Source: Niastella sp. OAS944 (GTDB taxonomy: Bacteria > Bacteroidota > Bacteroidia > Chitinophagales > Chitinophagaceae). Taken from it: a stretch of DNA of 64,000 nucleotides. The stretch is taken from assembly GCA_024809215.1 (NCBI GenBank), contig JANUBW010000011.1:272543-336542 (forward strand). The letters run 5' to 3'. The notes beneath the pieces were generated by a model, which was not told the origin of the DNA, searched no databases, and saw only the letters and a list, made by a program, of their open reading frames with translations. Shown in pieces: positions 53,255 to 62,539 of this stretch; positions within the stretch are counted from its first letter, which is position 1; the number at the start of each line of letters is the position of its first letter. Made by a program: the position numbers and the translations under genes.

Positions 53255-54892
53255 TTATTTCAATTTAACCATTACTCTTTTTACATCGCCCCTCACAGTT
53301 AACCGGGGATGAACGATCACCGCACGGTACTGATATTCTTTTCCCCCTTCAACTTCGGGCAATACTTGCATAAAACGACCCAGATCGTTGATAGAGACTG
53401 AAGACGTTCTGAGCCAGTCTTTGCCATACAGGTTCTCTGCAAACCCGGCATATGGACGATACTCAAAATACAATTGCAGCGAATCGGCATTCCCCTTTTT
53501 AAGCACCCGGGCATTCAGCTCAACATTTCCATTGTTTATAACCGCGTTCCCTGTTTCAACCTGGGGCGGATCAAGTGCGGGCTCTATATTTTCAAGTTTA
53601 ATGGTAATGGGGTTGGGCCATTTGTAATTGTCATACACGCGTTGTGCCTTTACGACAGAAACATGCAAGCCATCCTGTTTTTGTTCAAAACGGGAATGTA
53701 CATCGAGCTGGTTCTGGTATTCGGTCACTTTATCATTTTGCCCCAATACGCTGATGGTTGTTTGTGGTGTTGCTTTTATAGAACCGAATACAAACTCTTT
53801 GCGATCGCCCTTTGCCCAATCGGGCCAGCCTGTGATAACGGCGTATACTGTTCGTTTGTCTTTGGAAGCGGTAAACCAGATATTTTCTTCATTGGTGATG
53901 ATCCAGGGACGAACGCCTTCTATTGCTTCGTGATTGATAAAATGCCAGGCTGCCACTTCGCGCAATTGCGTTTCCTGTTCGTAAGGAATATAACCATCGG
54001 GATGCGGCCCTACATTCAATAAAAAGTTACCGCCTTTGGCCCGTGCTTCTACCAACAACTCAATTAAGCGGCCTGCAGTTTTAATATTATCATTTGTTGG
54101 TTTGTAATTCCATTGCGTACCCATGGTTACACATGACTCCCAAAATTCGTCAAGCGCAATACCCGGCAATGTTTGTTCGGGCGTATTAACTGCACCCCGC
54201 GTAATCACTACATCGGGCTGTAACTTCCAGGCTGTTTCGCGACATGGCCCCTTAGGTTCGCCATCAATAAACAGCACATCTATTTTACCAAACATCGTGA
54301 ACAACTCAGCGGTTTGCTTTCGTACCAGATCGTCATAAGCCACCGTGATGGTTTTATCGAACTGATTATCGCCACGTTTAATTAAGATCTTGTGATCGTA
54401 CAAAAATTTAAAATCTTCGGGCGAGTAATACAATCCTACTGCCAACCCGGCCTTTCTAATACCTTCAACATATTCTTTCAGCAGATCTTTTTTATACGGC
54501 GTATTGGTGATCTTAAAACTGGTTGTTTTGGTATCCCAAAAACAAAAACCTGCGTGATGTTTTGCTGTGAACACTACATACTTCATACCTGCCAGCTTAG
54601 CCAGTTTTGCAATGTCGTAGGGACTAAACTTTGCCGGATCGAATGTTTTAGGCAATTCATTAAAATACCTTTTTAAATAATCATCTGAGGCGCCTACCAG
54701 GGAGTGACTGATGGTAATTCCCAATTGCGCATCTACATTAAAATGAATGAACATGCCAAAACCCAGATCGCGCAACCACTCCTGGCGTGCCGGTTTATTT
54801 TTATTCGCGCCAAACCGGTTATCACTTTCTTCTTTCTGGGCATATAAAAGGTTACCAATACAAACCAGCCATACGACAAACAATTTCTTCAT
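53255..54892 (-). CDS. Alpha-L-fucosidase, GH29 (third)
   Basis: 545 residues from the ATG at 54892, the start of a signal peptide (MKKLFVVWLVCIGNLLYAQ); the frame runs 19 codons further upstream without signal-like sequence. GH29 features: QEWLRDLGFGMFIHFNVDAQLG, VFTAKHHAGFCFW, and the nucleophile Asp in IDVLFIDGEPKGP (about 225), which lacks the WWDTP/WFDTP context of the other two. A C-terminal beta domain with an extra about 80-residue Ig-like part (RVLKKGNADSLQLYFEYRPY) follows. The sequence is more divergent from the other two than they are from each other, so a different linkage specificity is likely. It lies between SusD and GH105. Confidence 0.92.
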   Translation of the reverse strand: MKKLFVVWLVCIGNLLYAQKEESDNRFGANKNKPARQEWLRDLGFGMFIHFNVDAQLGITISHSLVGASDDYLKRYFNELPKTFDPAKFSPYDIAKLAKLAGMKYVVFTAKHHAGFCFWDTKTTSFKITNTPYKKDLLKEYVEGIRKAGLAVGLYYSPEDFKFLYDHKILIKRGDNQFDKTITVAYDDLVRKQTAELFTMFGKIDVLFIDGEPKGPCRETAWKLQPDVVITRGAVNTPEQTLPGIALDEFWESCVTMGTQWNYKPTNDNIKTAGRLIELLVEARAKGGNFLLNVGPHPDGYIPYEQETQLREVAAWHFINHEAIEGVRPWIITNEENIWFTASKDKRTVYAVITGWPDWAKGDRKEFVFGSIKATPQTTISVLGQNDKVTEYQNQLDVHSRFEQKQDGLHVSVVKAQRVYDNYKWPNPITIKLENIEPALDPPQVETGNAVINNGNVELNARVLKKGNADSLQLYFEYRPYAGFAENLYGKDWLRTSSVSINDLGRFMQVLPEVEGGKEYQYRAVIVHPRLTVRGDVKRVMVKLK

Positions 54893-55010
54893 AAACAAAA
54901 TTCTTAAATGAATTCGCGGGTCGGGTGAGCGCCATCGAGACGGGCGCAATTTTTAACATCAGGAAGCGACGCCCACCTTTGCCGCTAGGGAAACAGGATG
55001 GATATTGGAC

Positions 55011-56747
55011 TTAATTCCACAAAGGGAAATATAAACTATTGTTATACGGATCGCCGGTTGTTGTGGCATCTATTTGCGCCTGTGGTATGGGGCGTAATAT
55101 ATGTTTATCGATTATATTAGGCGCAGCTTCTTTATTATGCATTCGTACCCGCTCCAATAATTTACTGGTGCGCACAAGGTCCCACCAACGCACATTTTCA
55201 CCACACAGTTCGCGGGTACGTTCATCGAGAATAAAATCTATTGAAAGATCAGACGCGTTAATATCCATGGCCGTTGCATTGCCGGTTGGATATGCTGCCC
55301 GCTCACGTACCGCATTAATGTATTTTACTGCATCGCCTGTATTGTTTAGCATAAATGCCGCCTCGGCCGCTATAAGATAGGTTTCTGCTAACCGGAAAGC
55401 GATGGTGGGTCTTATTGAAGGTGAATTCAGATCGGCCCGTTTGGTATCGAAATATTTCATCATGGTTGCAGACAGTGTAGCATCGTAGTTAGCAGGCGGA
55501 ATGAGCAAATATCTTGTAGCAGCTATTTTTGCAGCAGTAGCAGGAACGCCCGGCATATAGATAGCCGTATCGCCAAACTTAAATTTCGGCTGCCCTACAA
55601 CGGCATCTGCTGGTGCACCGGCAGGTAACGGACTCGTCCACACCGGATACCCTTTTGGATCGGGGTTATTGGCATACCACACCGTTTGAAAAGTTTTGCT
55701 ATACCTGGTGTCGTTCACTCTTTCTTTAAAAGCTGTATCGGTTAACCAACGAGTAGGAATGCAACGGATATATGGACGGCCATATGGCGTGCTGCGGATC
55801 ATACCTGGTCTTTTTTCATATTGCCCCACCCACATATGGTTCAGCACATTGTCGGCACTATAGGTACTAATGCCATTGCTTGAGCTGATGCCACTGTTAT
55901 TGGGCCCGTTGTAGGCTATATTTGCCGTGTGCTGCACACTCCAGATCACTTCTTCATTATCTTCATTTCCTTCGGCAAACACTTTACCAAAATCAGGCAC
56001 CAGGTTCAACCCAAGCGATGCTCTGTTATTAATAAGATCAACTGCCGTATTATAGGCATTTTGATAATCGTCGGCTTTTTTTGCTTTCGACCCTGCTCTT
56101 GTTAAGTATACTTTTGCCAGTACATGTTTTGCGGCAGCGGCAGTTGCTTTGCCGGGTAACACGCCTGAACTTTTAGGGCCTGCAGGCAAAACGGCAATAG
56201 CATCTTTCAGGTCCTGAACAATAAAGTCATATACATCGGTCATGGGATCGCGTTTGGCGGCTGTACTTGACGACGAAATAAAGTTTTTGTTCAATGTAAC
56301 ATCGCCCCAAAACTGTACAAGAATAAAATAATAGTTAGCCCTTAAGAATTTGGCCTCAGCCACTATGGCATTCTTTGTGGCTAGCGGCATATCTACTTTA
56401 TCGGCGTTATCAATAATACCGTTACAGGTATTAATGAATACATAAGCAGCTCTCCAAAGGGTGGTAGTAGTGCCATGCGATGAAGTATAACTATATAAGT
56501 TTATATCCTTGTTGCCATCGGTACCGCGTTGAAATTCATCGGTACCAATTACCGTAGCGGTAAACAATTCCTGTGCGCCCCAGAAGTTGCGCATACCTGC
56601 ATATGAGGCATCCAACCCGGCCTGCAAGCCCTGGCTGGTTTGAAAAAAAGAAGGTACCAGCAAAGAATTAGGTTCTTCCTTTAGCTTCTTATTACAATTG
56701 GTTAATGCAATCAGTAACCCAAAACAGTATATTGACAGCTTTTTCAT
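55011..56747 (-). CDS. SusD/RagB-family nutrient-binding lipoprotein (second locus)
   Basis: 578 residues; lipobox FGLLIALTNC with Cys about 19. SusD features: EEPNSLLVPSFFQTSQGLQAGLDASYAGMRNFWG, KFLRANYYFILVQFWGDV, TYLIAAEAAFMLNNTGDAVKYINAVRERA and a C-terminal FILDERTRELCGENVRWWDLVRT. It is larger than the first-locus SusD. It binds oligosaccharide at the cell surface above its SusC, whose gene ends 25 bp upstream. It is followed by the GH29 gene after 118 bp of non-coding sequence with no strong terminator. Confidence 0.95.
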   Translation of the reverse strand: MKKLSIYCFGLLIALTNCNKKLKEEPNSLLVPSFFQTSQGLQAGLDASYAGMRNFWGAQELFTATVIGTDEFQRGTDGNKDINLYSYTSSHGTTTTLWRAAYVFINTCNGIIDNADKVDMPLATKNAIVAEAKFLRANYYFILVQFWGDVTLNKNFISSSSTAAKRDPMTDVYDFIVQDLKDAIAVLPAGPKSSGVLPGKATAAAAKHVLAKVYLTRAGSKAKKADDYQNAYNTAVDLINNRASLGLNLVPDFGKVFAEGNEDNEEVIWSVQHTANIAYNGPNNSGISSSNGISTYSADNVLNHMWVGQYEKRPGMIRSTPYGRPYIRCIPTRWLTDTAFKERVNDTRYSKTFQTVWYANNPDPKGYPVWTSPLPAGAPADAVVGQPKFKFGDTAIYMPGVPATAAKIAATRYLLIPPANYDATLSATMMKYFDTKRADLNSPSIRPTIAFRLAETYLIAAEAAFMLNNTGDAVKYINAVRERAAYPTGNATAMDINASDLSIDFILDERTRELCGENVRWWDLVRTSKLLERVRMHNKEAAPNIIDKHILRPIPQAQIDATTTGDPYNNSLYFPLWN

Positions 56748-56772
56748 TTCTCTCTTTTTTGATGGTAATAAA

Positions 56773-59700
56773 TTAAAACGACATATTTACACCAAAGATC
56801 AATGACCAGGTAGGCGGCGTATCGGGGCCTACGGTGCCTGTGCCTTCAGGATCTATACCACCTGCCCTGCGATATGGCGAAAACAGAATGAATGGATCTG
56901 ATGCGGTTGCATATACCCGAAAACTTTTTGCCTTCATGGCTTTTACCAATGAAGGATCGAGGTTATAACCCAGGCTTAAACTTCTGATCTTTACAAATGA
57001 GCCGTCGAAATAACTCATCACCGAACGGTTCAATGGATTGGTTGCATTGGCATCGGGTTTGGGATTATTGGGCTCGTGATTTAACGGCGTCCAATAATTT
57101 GTTTTCACATTGTTGTATGTGCCCTGGTAAGTATTGGCAAATCCGCCGCCATACAAACTGCTGTTCATGGTATAACCCCACCGGGCAAATGCCACTACTG
57201 TGAGATCAAAACCGCGGAAGCCAAAACGCTGTGTGGTGCCGCCTTCCCATTTAGGCTGGCTGGTGCCCACTATAATGCGGTCGTATGTTGCATCGATCTT
57301 GCCATCGGGTTTACCATCGGGACCGCTGAGATCAGCTACACGAATGGTACCTATTACAGATGCGGTACCTGTTACCGACAATCCCAGCGCTTTTGCTGCT
57401 GCAGAATCTTCAGCAGTATTTTGCCAAATGCCCGATCTTTTATAATCATAATATACATCGAGCGGCTGACCAACAAACCAGCCATTGGCAGCGTCTTTTG
57501 TAACGCCACCCGCGAGTTCTGTAATTTTTCCCCGATTCATAAAGAAGTTGAAATCGCTTGTCCAACTGAAATCGTTCCGCGACTGAGCCTGTATGTTACT
57601 TGTATTGATATGTACCTCAAGTCCTTTATTTTCAGTTTTACCAATATTGGCAACTACCGGGTTGGGTATGCCGGTTGTTGGCGGCAGCGCCTGAGGTAAC
57701 AATAGTGAATTGGTCATTGCCTTGTATACCTCAATTGAACCTGTAATGCGATTGTTTAACAACCCGAAGTCGATACCAAGGTTGGCAGTTTTGGTATACT
57801 CCCAGGTTAATGTGGGATTAACCGTTGAACTGAGATAAGCCCCGGTAACCATATTGCCGCCATAGTTATATACCAACCCGTTCAACTGCCCAAGCGTTTG
57901 ATAGGCATTGATAGATTGTTGACCAACGCTACCATAGCTGGCCCTCAATTTAAGATTAGTAATTGCTGACACACCCTGCATAAAATTCTCGCGGCTTACG
58001 TTCCAGGCAAAAGCGGCGGATGGGAACGAATGCCATTTATTTCCCTCGGCCAGCCGTGATGATCCATCGGCACGAAGGGTGAGGGTTAATAAATATTTGT
58101 CGTCAAAACCATAGTTCACCCTTCCCATGTAAGAAAGAATATCGGCGCGCGAAGAACTCCCCTGTCCTTTCAGGTTCGATGCATAGGTTGGATTCCAATA
58201 TCCAAGGTAATCGGCTAAGACATTTGTATTATCAAATTGATTCGTTTGGGTGCCTACTTCCTGCAAACTATATAAACCGGTGAAGTTTATTTTATGCCGG
58301 CTGGCAATTGTTGCGTCATAGATCAACAGGTTTTCAAGGGTGTAATTATTTGATAAACTGGTACGGTTAGAAGATCCGGACCCACCCTGGTTAACGCGGT
58401 AACTTGTTTTGGCTGAATAAAAATTACCATAGATATCTGATCTAATCTCTGCACCGGCATTGAACCGGTATTTCAATCCTTTGAACAAATTCGCTTCCAG
58501 GTATAAGGTGGTAAACGTACCCAGTCTCTTTCTGTTCTCTATGGCCGCACCGGGAATAATATCTGCCAGCGGATTCCAAACCTGGTTGGCGCTCCCGGGA
58601 ACATAATCATTTATTAAGTTACCCGCGCTGTCCCAGGGCGACACGAGCGGACTGGCCCTTAGCGCCTGCCCCATGGGGTTAGCGCTCTCCCCTTTACGGA
58701 GCGAATAAGTGTTCAATGAGTTCAGGCCTACCTTGAATATTTTTCCCAACAGTTGATCTATACTTAATTTAACTGTATACCGCTCAAAACTTTGACCATT
58801 GTAAATACCTGTTTGGTTAAAGTAACCGCCCGAGATAGCATATTGTGTTTGGTCGGTACCACCTGCAACAGACAACTGATGATCGGTAATAATACCGGTT
58901 TTATAGATCAGGTCCTGCCAGTCGGTATTGCGGCCCGTTTTTATTCCCTCTACTTCAGCAGGATCAAAAACTCCATTGGTCAAAAAAAGCGGATCATCGA
59001 GACCTGTATATTTTCCCGGATCCTTGGTTATGTTAGCCCATTTTTTTAATTCGGTAAACTCAGCGGCATTCATCATTGGGAACTTTTTGGTTAACCGGCT
59101 TGAGCCAACATACCCGCTATAAGAAAATACCGCCTTACCTGTTTTACCGCGTTTGGTAGTGATGAGTATTACACCATTGGCGCCACGTGAACCATAAATA
59201 GCAGTAGAGGAACCGTCTTTTAATATTTCAACAGAGGCTACATCATCCTGGTTAAGGTCATTGATATTTCCATTAAAAGGAATTCCATCAACTACAATGA
59301 GCGGATTGTTGCTGGCGCCTAATGACCGGGTACCCCTGATCAAAATATTAGGTGCTGCGCCGGGTTTGCTATTGCCCCCGCTACGTTGAACGTCGATACC
59401 AGCGCCCTGGCCCTGAATGGCAGAAGCAAGGTTAGAGGAAGGAACATCTTTAATTGATTGTTCGCTGATAGAAACTATTGAACCCGTTATATCTGATTTA
59501 CGGCGGGTACCATAACCAACCACTACTACTTTATCCATCTCCAGTTTATCGGCGCTTAAAGTAACGGCAAGGTTTTCCTGGCCCGTTTTGCTCACCTTTA
59601 TTTCTTTGCTCACATAGCCCACCATTGAAATGGAAAGTATACTATTGACGGCTGCTTTTATTTCAAACGCCCCATCGGCCTTTGTAGTGGTGCCATTGGA

Positions 59701-59910
59701 CGTTCCTTTAACTACAACGGAAACACCCGAAAGGGGTTCGCCATTTTCAGTTCTTATTGTTCCTTTTACAGTGGCCGCATCCTGCGCGTGCAGTGCTGCA
59801 GCCGTTATCAGTAGTGAAAAACATAATAAATAAAAAGACATGAATGCCTGCCTTTTAAAAAAGGGTAGCCCATGCCGTTCGCAATGTTGCGAGGTGTTAC
59901 GTTTTAACAT
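56773..59910 (-). CDS. SusC/RagA-family TonB-dependent transporter (second locus)
   Basis: 1045 residues. The long N-terminus before the signal segment (MSFYLLCFSLLITAAALHAQ, about 24-43) leaves two possible ATGs, 59910 or 59841. A carboxypeptidase-regulatory-like domain (ATVKGTIRTENGEPLSGVSV, about 47-125) precedes the plug start MDKVVVVGYGTRRKSDITGSI, PLIVVDGIPFNGNINDLNQDDVA and TAIYGSRGANGVILITTKRG. The barrel ends with FGVNMSF. It imports glycan fragments through the outer membrane with the adjacent SusD. It follows the GH28-like gene by 117 bp and precedes SusD by 25 bp. Confidence 0.96.
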   Translation of the reverse strand: MLKRNTSQHCERHGLPFFKRQAFMSFYLLCFSLLITAAALHAQDAATVKGTIRTENGEPLSGVSVVVKGTSNGTTTKADGAFEIKAAVNSILSISMVGYVSKEIKVSKTGQENLAVTLSADKLEMDKVVVVGYGTRRKSDITGSIVSISEQSIKDVPSSNLASAIQGQGAGIDVQRSGGNSKPGAAPNILIRGTRSLGASNNPLIVVDGIPFNGNINDLNQDDVASVEILKDGSSTAIYGSRGANGVILITTKRGKTGKAVFSYSGYVGSSRLTKKFPMMNAAEFTELKKWANITKDPGKYTGLDDPLFLTNGVFDPAEVEGIKTGRNTDWQDLIYKTGIITDHQLSVAGGTDQTQYAISGGYFNQTGIYNGQSFERYTVKLSIDQLLGKIFKVGLNSLNTYSLRKGESANPMGQALRASPLVSPWDSAGNLINDYVPGSANQVWNPLADIIPGAAIENRKRLGTFTTLYLEANLFKGLKYRFNAGAEIRSDIYGNFYSAKTSYRVNQGGSGSSNRTSLSNNYTLENLLIYDATIASRHKINFTGLYSLQEVGTQTNQFDNTNVLADYLGYWNPTYASNLKGQGSSSRADILSYMGRVNYGFDDKYLLTLTLRADGSSRLAEGNKWHSFPSAAFAWNVSRENFMQGVSAITNLKLRASYGSVGQQSINAYQTLGQLNGLVYNYGGNMVTGAYLSSTVNPTLTWEYTKTANLGIDFGLLNNRITGSIEVYKAMTNSLLLPQALPPTTGIPNPVVANIGKTENKGLEVHINTSNIQAQSRNDFSWTSDFNFFMNRGKITELAGGVTKDAANGWFVGQPLDVYYDYKRSGIWQNTAEDSAAAKALGLSVTGTASVIGTIRVADLSGPDGKPDGKIDATYDRIIVGTSQPKWEGGTTQRFGFRGFDLTVVAFARWGYTMNSSLYGGGFANTYQGTYNNVKTNYWTPLNHEPNNPKPDANATNPLNRSVMSYFDGSFVKIRSLSLGYNLDPSLVKAMKAKSFRVYATASDPFILFSPYRRAGGIDPEGTGTVGPDTPPTWSLIFGVNMSF

Positions 59911-60026
59911 ACAGCATTATTTTACTATTACGAAATAGAAACAATCGTAGAAGGGTGCGAGGTCCTATGTAGCAGGAGGTGCTTTATCGTGAATGATATC
60001 GTTTCTCATATAAGCTATTGTTTTGG

Positions 60027-61577
60027 TTATTTCTTTTTAACGCCAGGCGTTTTATTTTTTCTCAGCTGTATGTCTTTACTATCGCCCTCCGCACTTACGA
60101 ATGCGTCTGCCGTTCCCAGCACATTCATATTACTGATGCTGGCTTTTTCAACATGCTCGAGGCGAATGATAGATGGGGCGTTGGAAGTTGCAGGAGTTTT
60201 CCAGCCTGTAAGCTCAATCTCTTTTCCATCTTCACAAACAAAGGCCGGCCGTTGGTCATTGCTGTCAAGTGTAAACGTGATGTTCACCAGTTTTAAACCT
60301 TTTACATGCCTGGCCCAAATGCCATAAGCCGGCACCAATGGGCCAAAGGTTTTTACTTCAGGATATTTATTAACGGCTTCGGGCACCTGCTGCCGTGCAT
60401 TGAGGGCAGTGCCGCCCCCAGCCAAGTTGATGGTTATGTTTTCAAGTGTAAGATTGGTAATGTAATGTCCCGGCACACCGGTAATAAGAATGCCTGAGGG
60501 TGGCGTTAACTGGGCCTTGGCAGCAGCCTGGGCCTTTACATTTCTTATTACCACATTTTCCAGTGTGCCGGTGGTTTGCTGGCTATCTTTCCCTTTTCTA
60601 AAAACACTTAAGCGCGATCCCAGGCGAATAAGCATGGGTGTTCTTACGTTCACCATTTCAATATCCGAGATCTGAACATTGCGTAAATGAGCGCCATCTA
60701 CTGTCAATAATTTTATACCTCCGTTATTGGTATCGTAGATATAGCAGCCGGAGATGGTAATGTTTTCAAATGGGGCCATTGATTCGGTACCCATTTTTAT
60801 AGCGCCCTGGTTGCTTCTTAGCCGCAAACCTGTAACAACTATATTGCTACAGGCCATTGTGCTGCTGGTGGTCTTAAAACAAAGCGCATCATCGCCACTG
60901 TAAATATCACAATCTTTAATACGTACGTCCTGGCAACCATCTATATCAATACCATCATTATGTGCCACACCATGGCTTACGATCTTTATATTTTCTATTC
61001 GTACCTGTTTGCTTTGGAAATAATGGGAGGTCCAGGCCGCAGCATAATTCAGGGTTATGCCTTTTACGGTTACGTTCTCACACCGCACAATACGTACTAA
61101 AAACGGGCGGCGTCCCCAGCGCTCACCTTCGGGCCGGGTATCGGTTGCAATTTGTTGTTCTTTTAATTTAGCGCCTTGTCCATCAATAGCGCCTTCACCT
61201 TCAATGCCAATATCTTTTGCATCAACAGCTACCAGCAATGCCCAGCCTACATCAATGCCCAGGCCATCGGTAAAGGGATCGATATTCTGATAATCGTTGA
61301 TATTAGTGCTTCCTAATAAACGTGCATCTTTTTTGAATTGCAGAATAACATGATCTTTCAATACAATGGTACCCGACAGCCAGGTTCCGGCCGGAAGCAC
61401 CACTTTGCCACCACCCTGTTGATGGCAATCGTCAATAGCTTTTTGAATGGCAACCGTATTCAGCACTTTGCCATCACCAACTGCTCCATAACGGGTAATA
61501 TCAACTTCAACCGGCGGTGCAGCAAATACACTTATCGCACTGATCAGTAAGCCCATACCTAAAGCAATCATTTTCAT
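60027..61577 (-). CDS. GH28-like beta-helix glycosidase (polygalacturonase family)
   Basis: 516 residues from the ATG at 61577 (another ATG two codons earlier); signal peptide MKMIALGMGLLISAISVFAA. Pectate-lyase-like start (VDITRYGAVGDGKVLNTVAIQKAIDDC, GGKVVLPAGTWLSGTIVLK), then GH28 motifs HNDGIDIDGCQDV (Asp) and YSGDDALCFK (paired Asp). The usual GHG histidine motif is replaced by SNQGAIKMGTES and RIK by NNGGIKLLT. It probably acts on an alpha-linked uronic acid or a substituted backbone rather than plain polygalacturonan. Separate from the DUF4998 gene upstream by about 210 bp containing a hairpin and a LacI-operator-like sequence. Confidence 0.85.
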   Translation of the reverse strand: MKMIALGMGLLISAISVFAAPPVEVDITRYGAVGDGKVLNTVAIQKAIDDCHQQGGGKVVLPAGTWLSGTIVLKDHVILQFKKDARLLGSTNINDYQNIDPFTDGLGIDVGWALLVAVDAKDIGIEGEGAIDGQGAKLKEQQIATDTRPEGERWGRRPFLVRIVRCENVTVKGITLNYAAAWTSHYFQSKQVRIENIKIVSHGVAHNDGIDIDGCQDVRIKDCDIYSGDDALCFKTTSSTMACSNIVVTGLRLRSNQGAIKMGTESMAPFENITISGCYIYDTNNGGIKLLTVDGAHLRNVQISDIEMVNVRTPMLIRLGSRLSVFRKGKDSQQTTGTLENVVIRNVKAQAAAKAQLTPPSGILITGVPGHYITNLTLENITINLAGGGTALNARQQVPEAVNKYPEVKTFGPLVPAYGIWARHVKGLKLVNITFTLDSNDQRPAFVCEDGKEIELTGWKTPATSNAPSIIRLEHVEKASISNMNVLGTADAFVSAEGDSKDIQLRKNKTPGVKKK

Positions 61578-61704
61578 ATGCATCGTACAAAATGAAACCA
61601 GTTAAATACATGCCTGGTTTTCATAATGCAACTAACCAATTATTGTGACAGGCTTTCTATAAACAGTTCACTATCTATTCAACTATTTTGGCAGAAAAAA
61701 TTCC

Positions 61705-61716
61705 GGGAACGATTGC
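61705..61716. promoter_or_regulatory. LacI-operator-like site upstream of the GH28-like gene
   Basis: GGGAACGATTGC, whose complement GCAATCGTTCCC matches GCAAnCGnTTnC except one T. The longer context CCGGgAACGATTGCGTA is nearly identical to the complement of the site at 37445-37456 upstream of GH2. It lies about 130 bp upstream of the GH28-like start. Confidence 0.45.
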
Positions 61717-61726
61717 GTAAATAAGA

Positions 61727-61750
61727 GGAGGCAGCACGACGGCTGCCTCC
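61727..61750 (-). terminator. Hairpin after DUF4998 lipoprotein gene
   Basis: 9-bp stem GGAGGCAGC (61727-61735) / GCTGCCTCC (61742-61750). On the minus strand TCTTATTTAC follows, a modest T-rich run. It probably ends or attenuates transcription before the GH28-like gene. Confidence 0.5.
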
Positions 61751-61788
61751 GTTTTGACTTACTGTATAGGAAAAAACGTGCTTAACAG

Positions 61789-62499
61789 CTATGGTACCTG
61801 CCGGTTCTCATAGTTAGAATAAAATGTGTCTATTGCATTCGGGGCCGGTTTATATAAAGTACGGAATTGAAATTTGTTCCCCTTTTTAAAATCGGGCAAT
61901 ACTGTAACACTATCCGGCGCCCCTTCATGTTTATTGAATTGTTTTCTTGTCGCGCCAAAAACATCGTCATAAATAAATTCTTCCCCTATTACATCGGTAC
62001 CAACGCCAAACCATTTAACGGTCGCAGTTTTCGCAATGTCATCATAGGTACCGCTTTTTATTGCCCGGTTCACCAGCTGGGCAATATATTTTTCGCCATA
62101 TACAGTACCAATTACATCTGATTTTACGGACCGGTGCCCGGCCTTATCATAGGTATAAATATAAAAGGTATAAGTGCCCTCGGCCAGCTTATTAAAAGAG
62201 AACCGTACGGTATCTACATCAGCAGTACGTTGTACGTCCTTTTCGGTTGAGTCGGATTGCCCACCTGCATCCCACAACACTTTTACTTTACTTATACGGG
62301 GATCTGCTGTCAGGAGCATCGACAGGTCCATACGGGCATTACCGGGATACGCCCGTGCAGAATCTACTTTGGCGATATAAACTATTTCCCCGTCTTTGAT
62401 AAAATCATCATAGTTATCGTCCATCTTACTACATGCCAACAGGCAGGTAAAACAAATAGCAATAATAGCCTGGTATATATTATATTTTTCTAAACGCAT
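61789..62499 (-). CDS. DUF4998-type surface lipoprotein
   Basis: 236 residues; lipoprotein signal (AIIAICFTCLLAC, Cys about 23) followed by SKMDDNYDDFIKDGEIVYIAKVDSARAYPGN, which matches the start of DUF4998 proteins found beside SusCD genes. The body is fibronectin-like (KVKVLWDAGGQSD, LAEGTYTFYIYTYDKAGHRSV). Such proteins are presumed surface glycan-binding or accessory lipoproteins. The gene follows the DUF4959/DUF5000-type gene by 40 bp, the usual order in many Bacteroidota polysaccharide loci. Function is not experimentally known to me. Confidence 0.8.
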   Translation of the reverse strand: MRLEKYNIYQAIIAICFTCLLACSKMDDNYDDFIKDGEIVYIAKVDSARAYPGNARMDLSMLLTADPRISKVKVLWDAGGQSDSTEKDVQRTADVDTVRFSFNKLAEGTYTFYIYTYDKAGHRSVKSDVIGTVYGEKYIAQLVNRAIKSGTYDDIAKTATVKWFGVGTDVIGEEFIYDDVFGATRKQFNKHEGAPDSVTVLPDFKKGNKFQFRTLYKPAPNAIDTFYSNYENRQVP

Positions 62500-62539
62500 A
62501 CATTAGGTTTAACTGATAAAACAATTCAGGGCAATGGCA

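Noticed and set aside
54893..55010. Terminator between SusD and GH29 of the second locus
   Set aside because: Only short GGGCG/CGCCC complementarity is seen, without a T-run; not strong enough to report.
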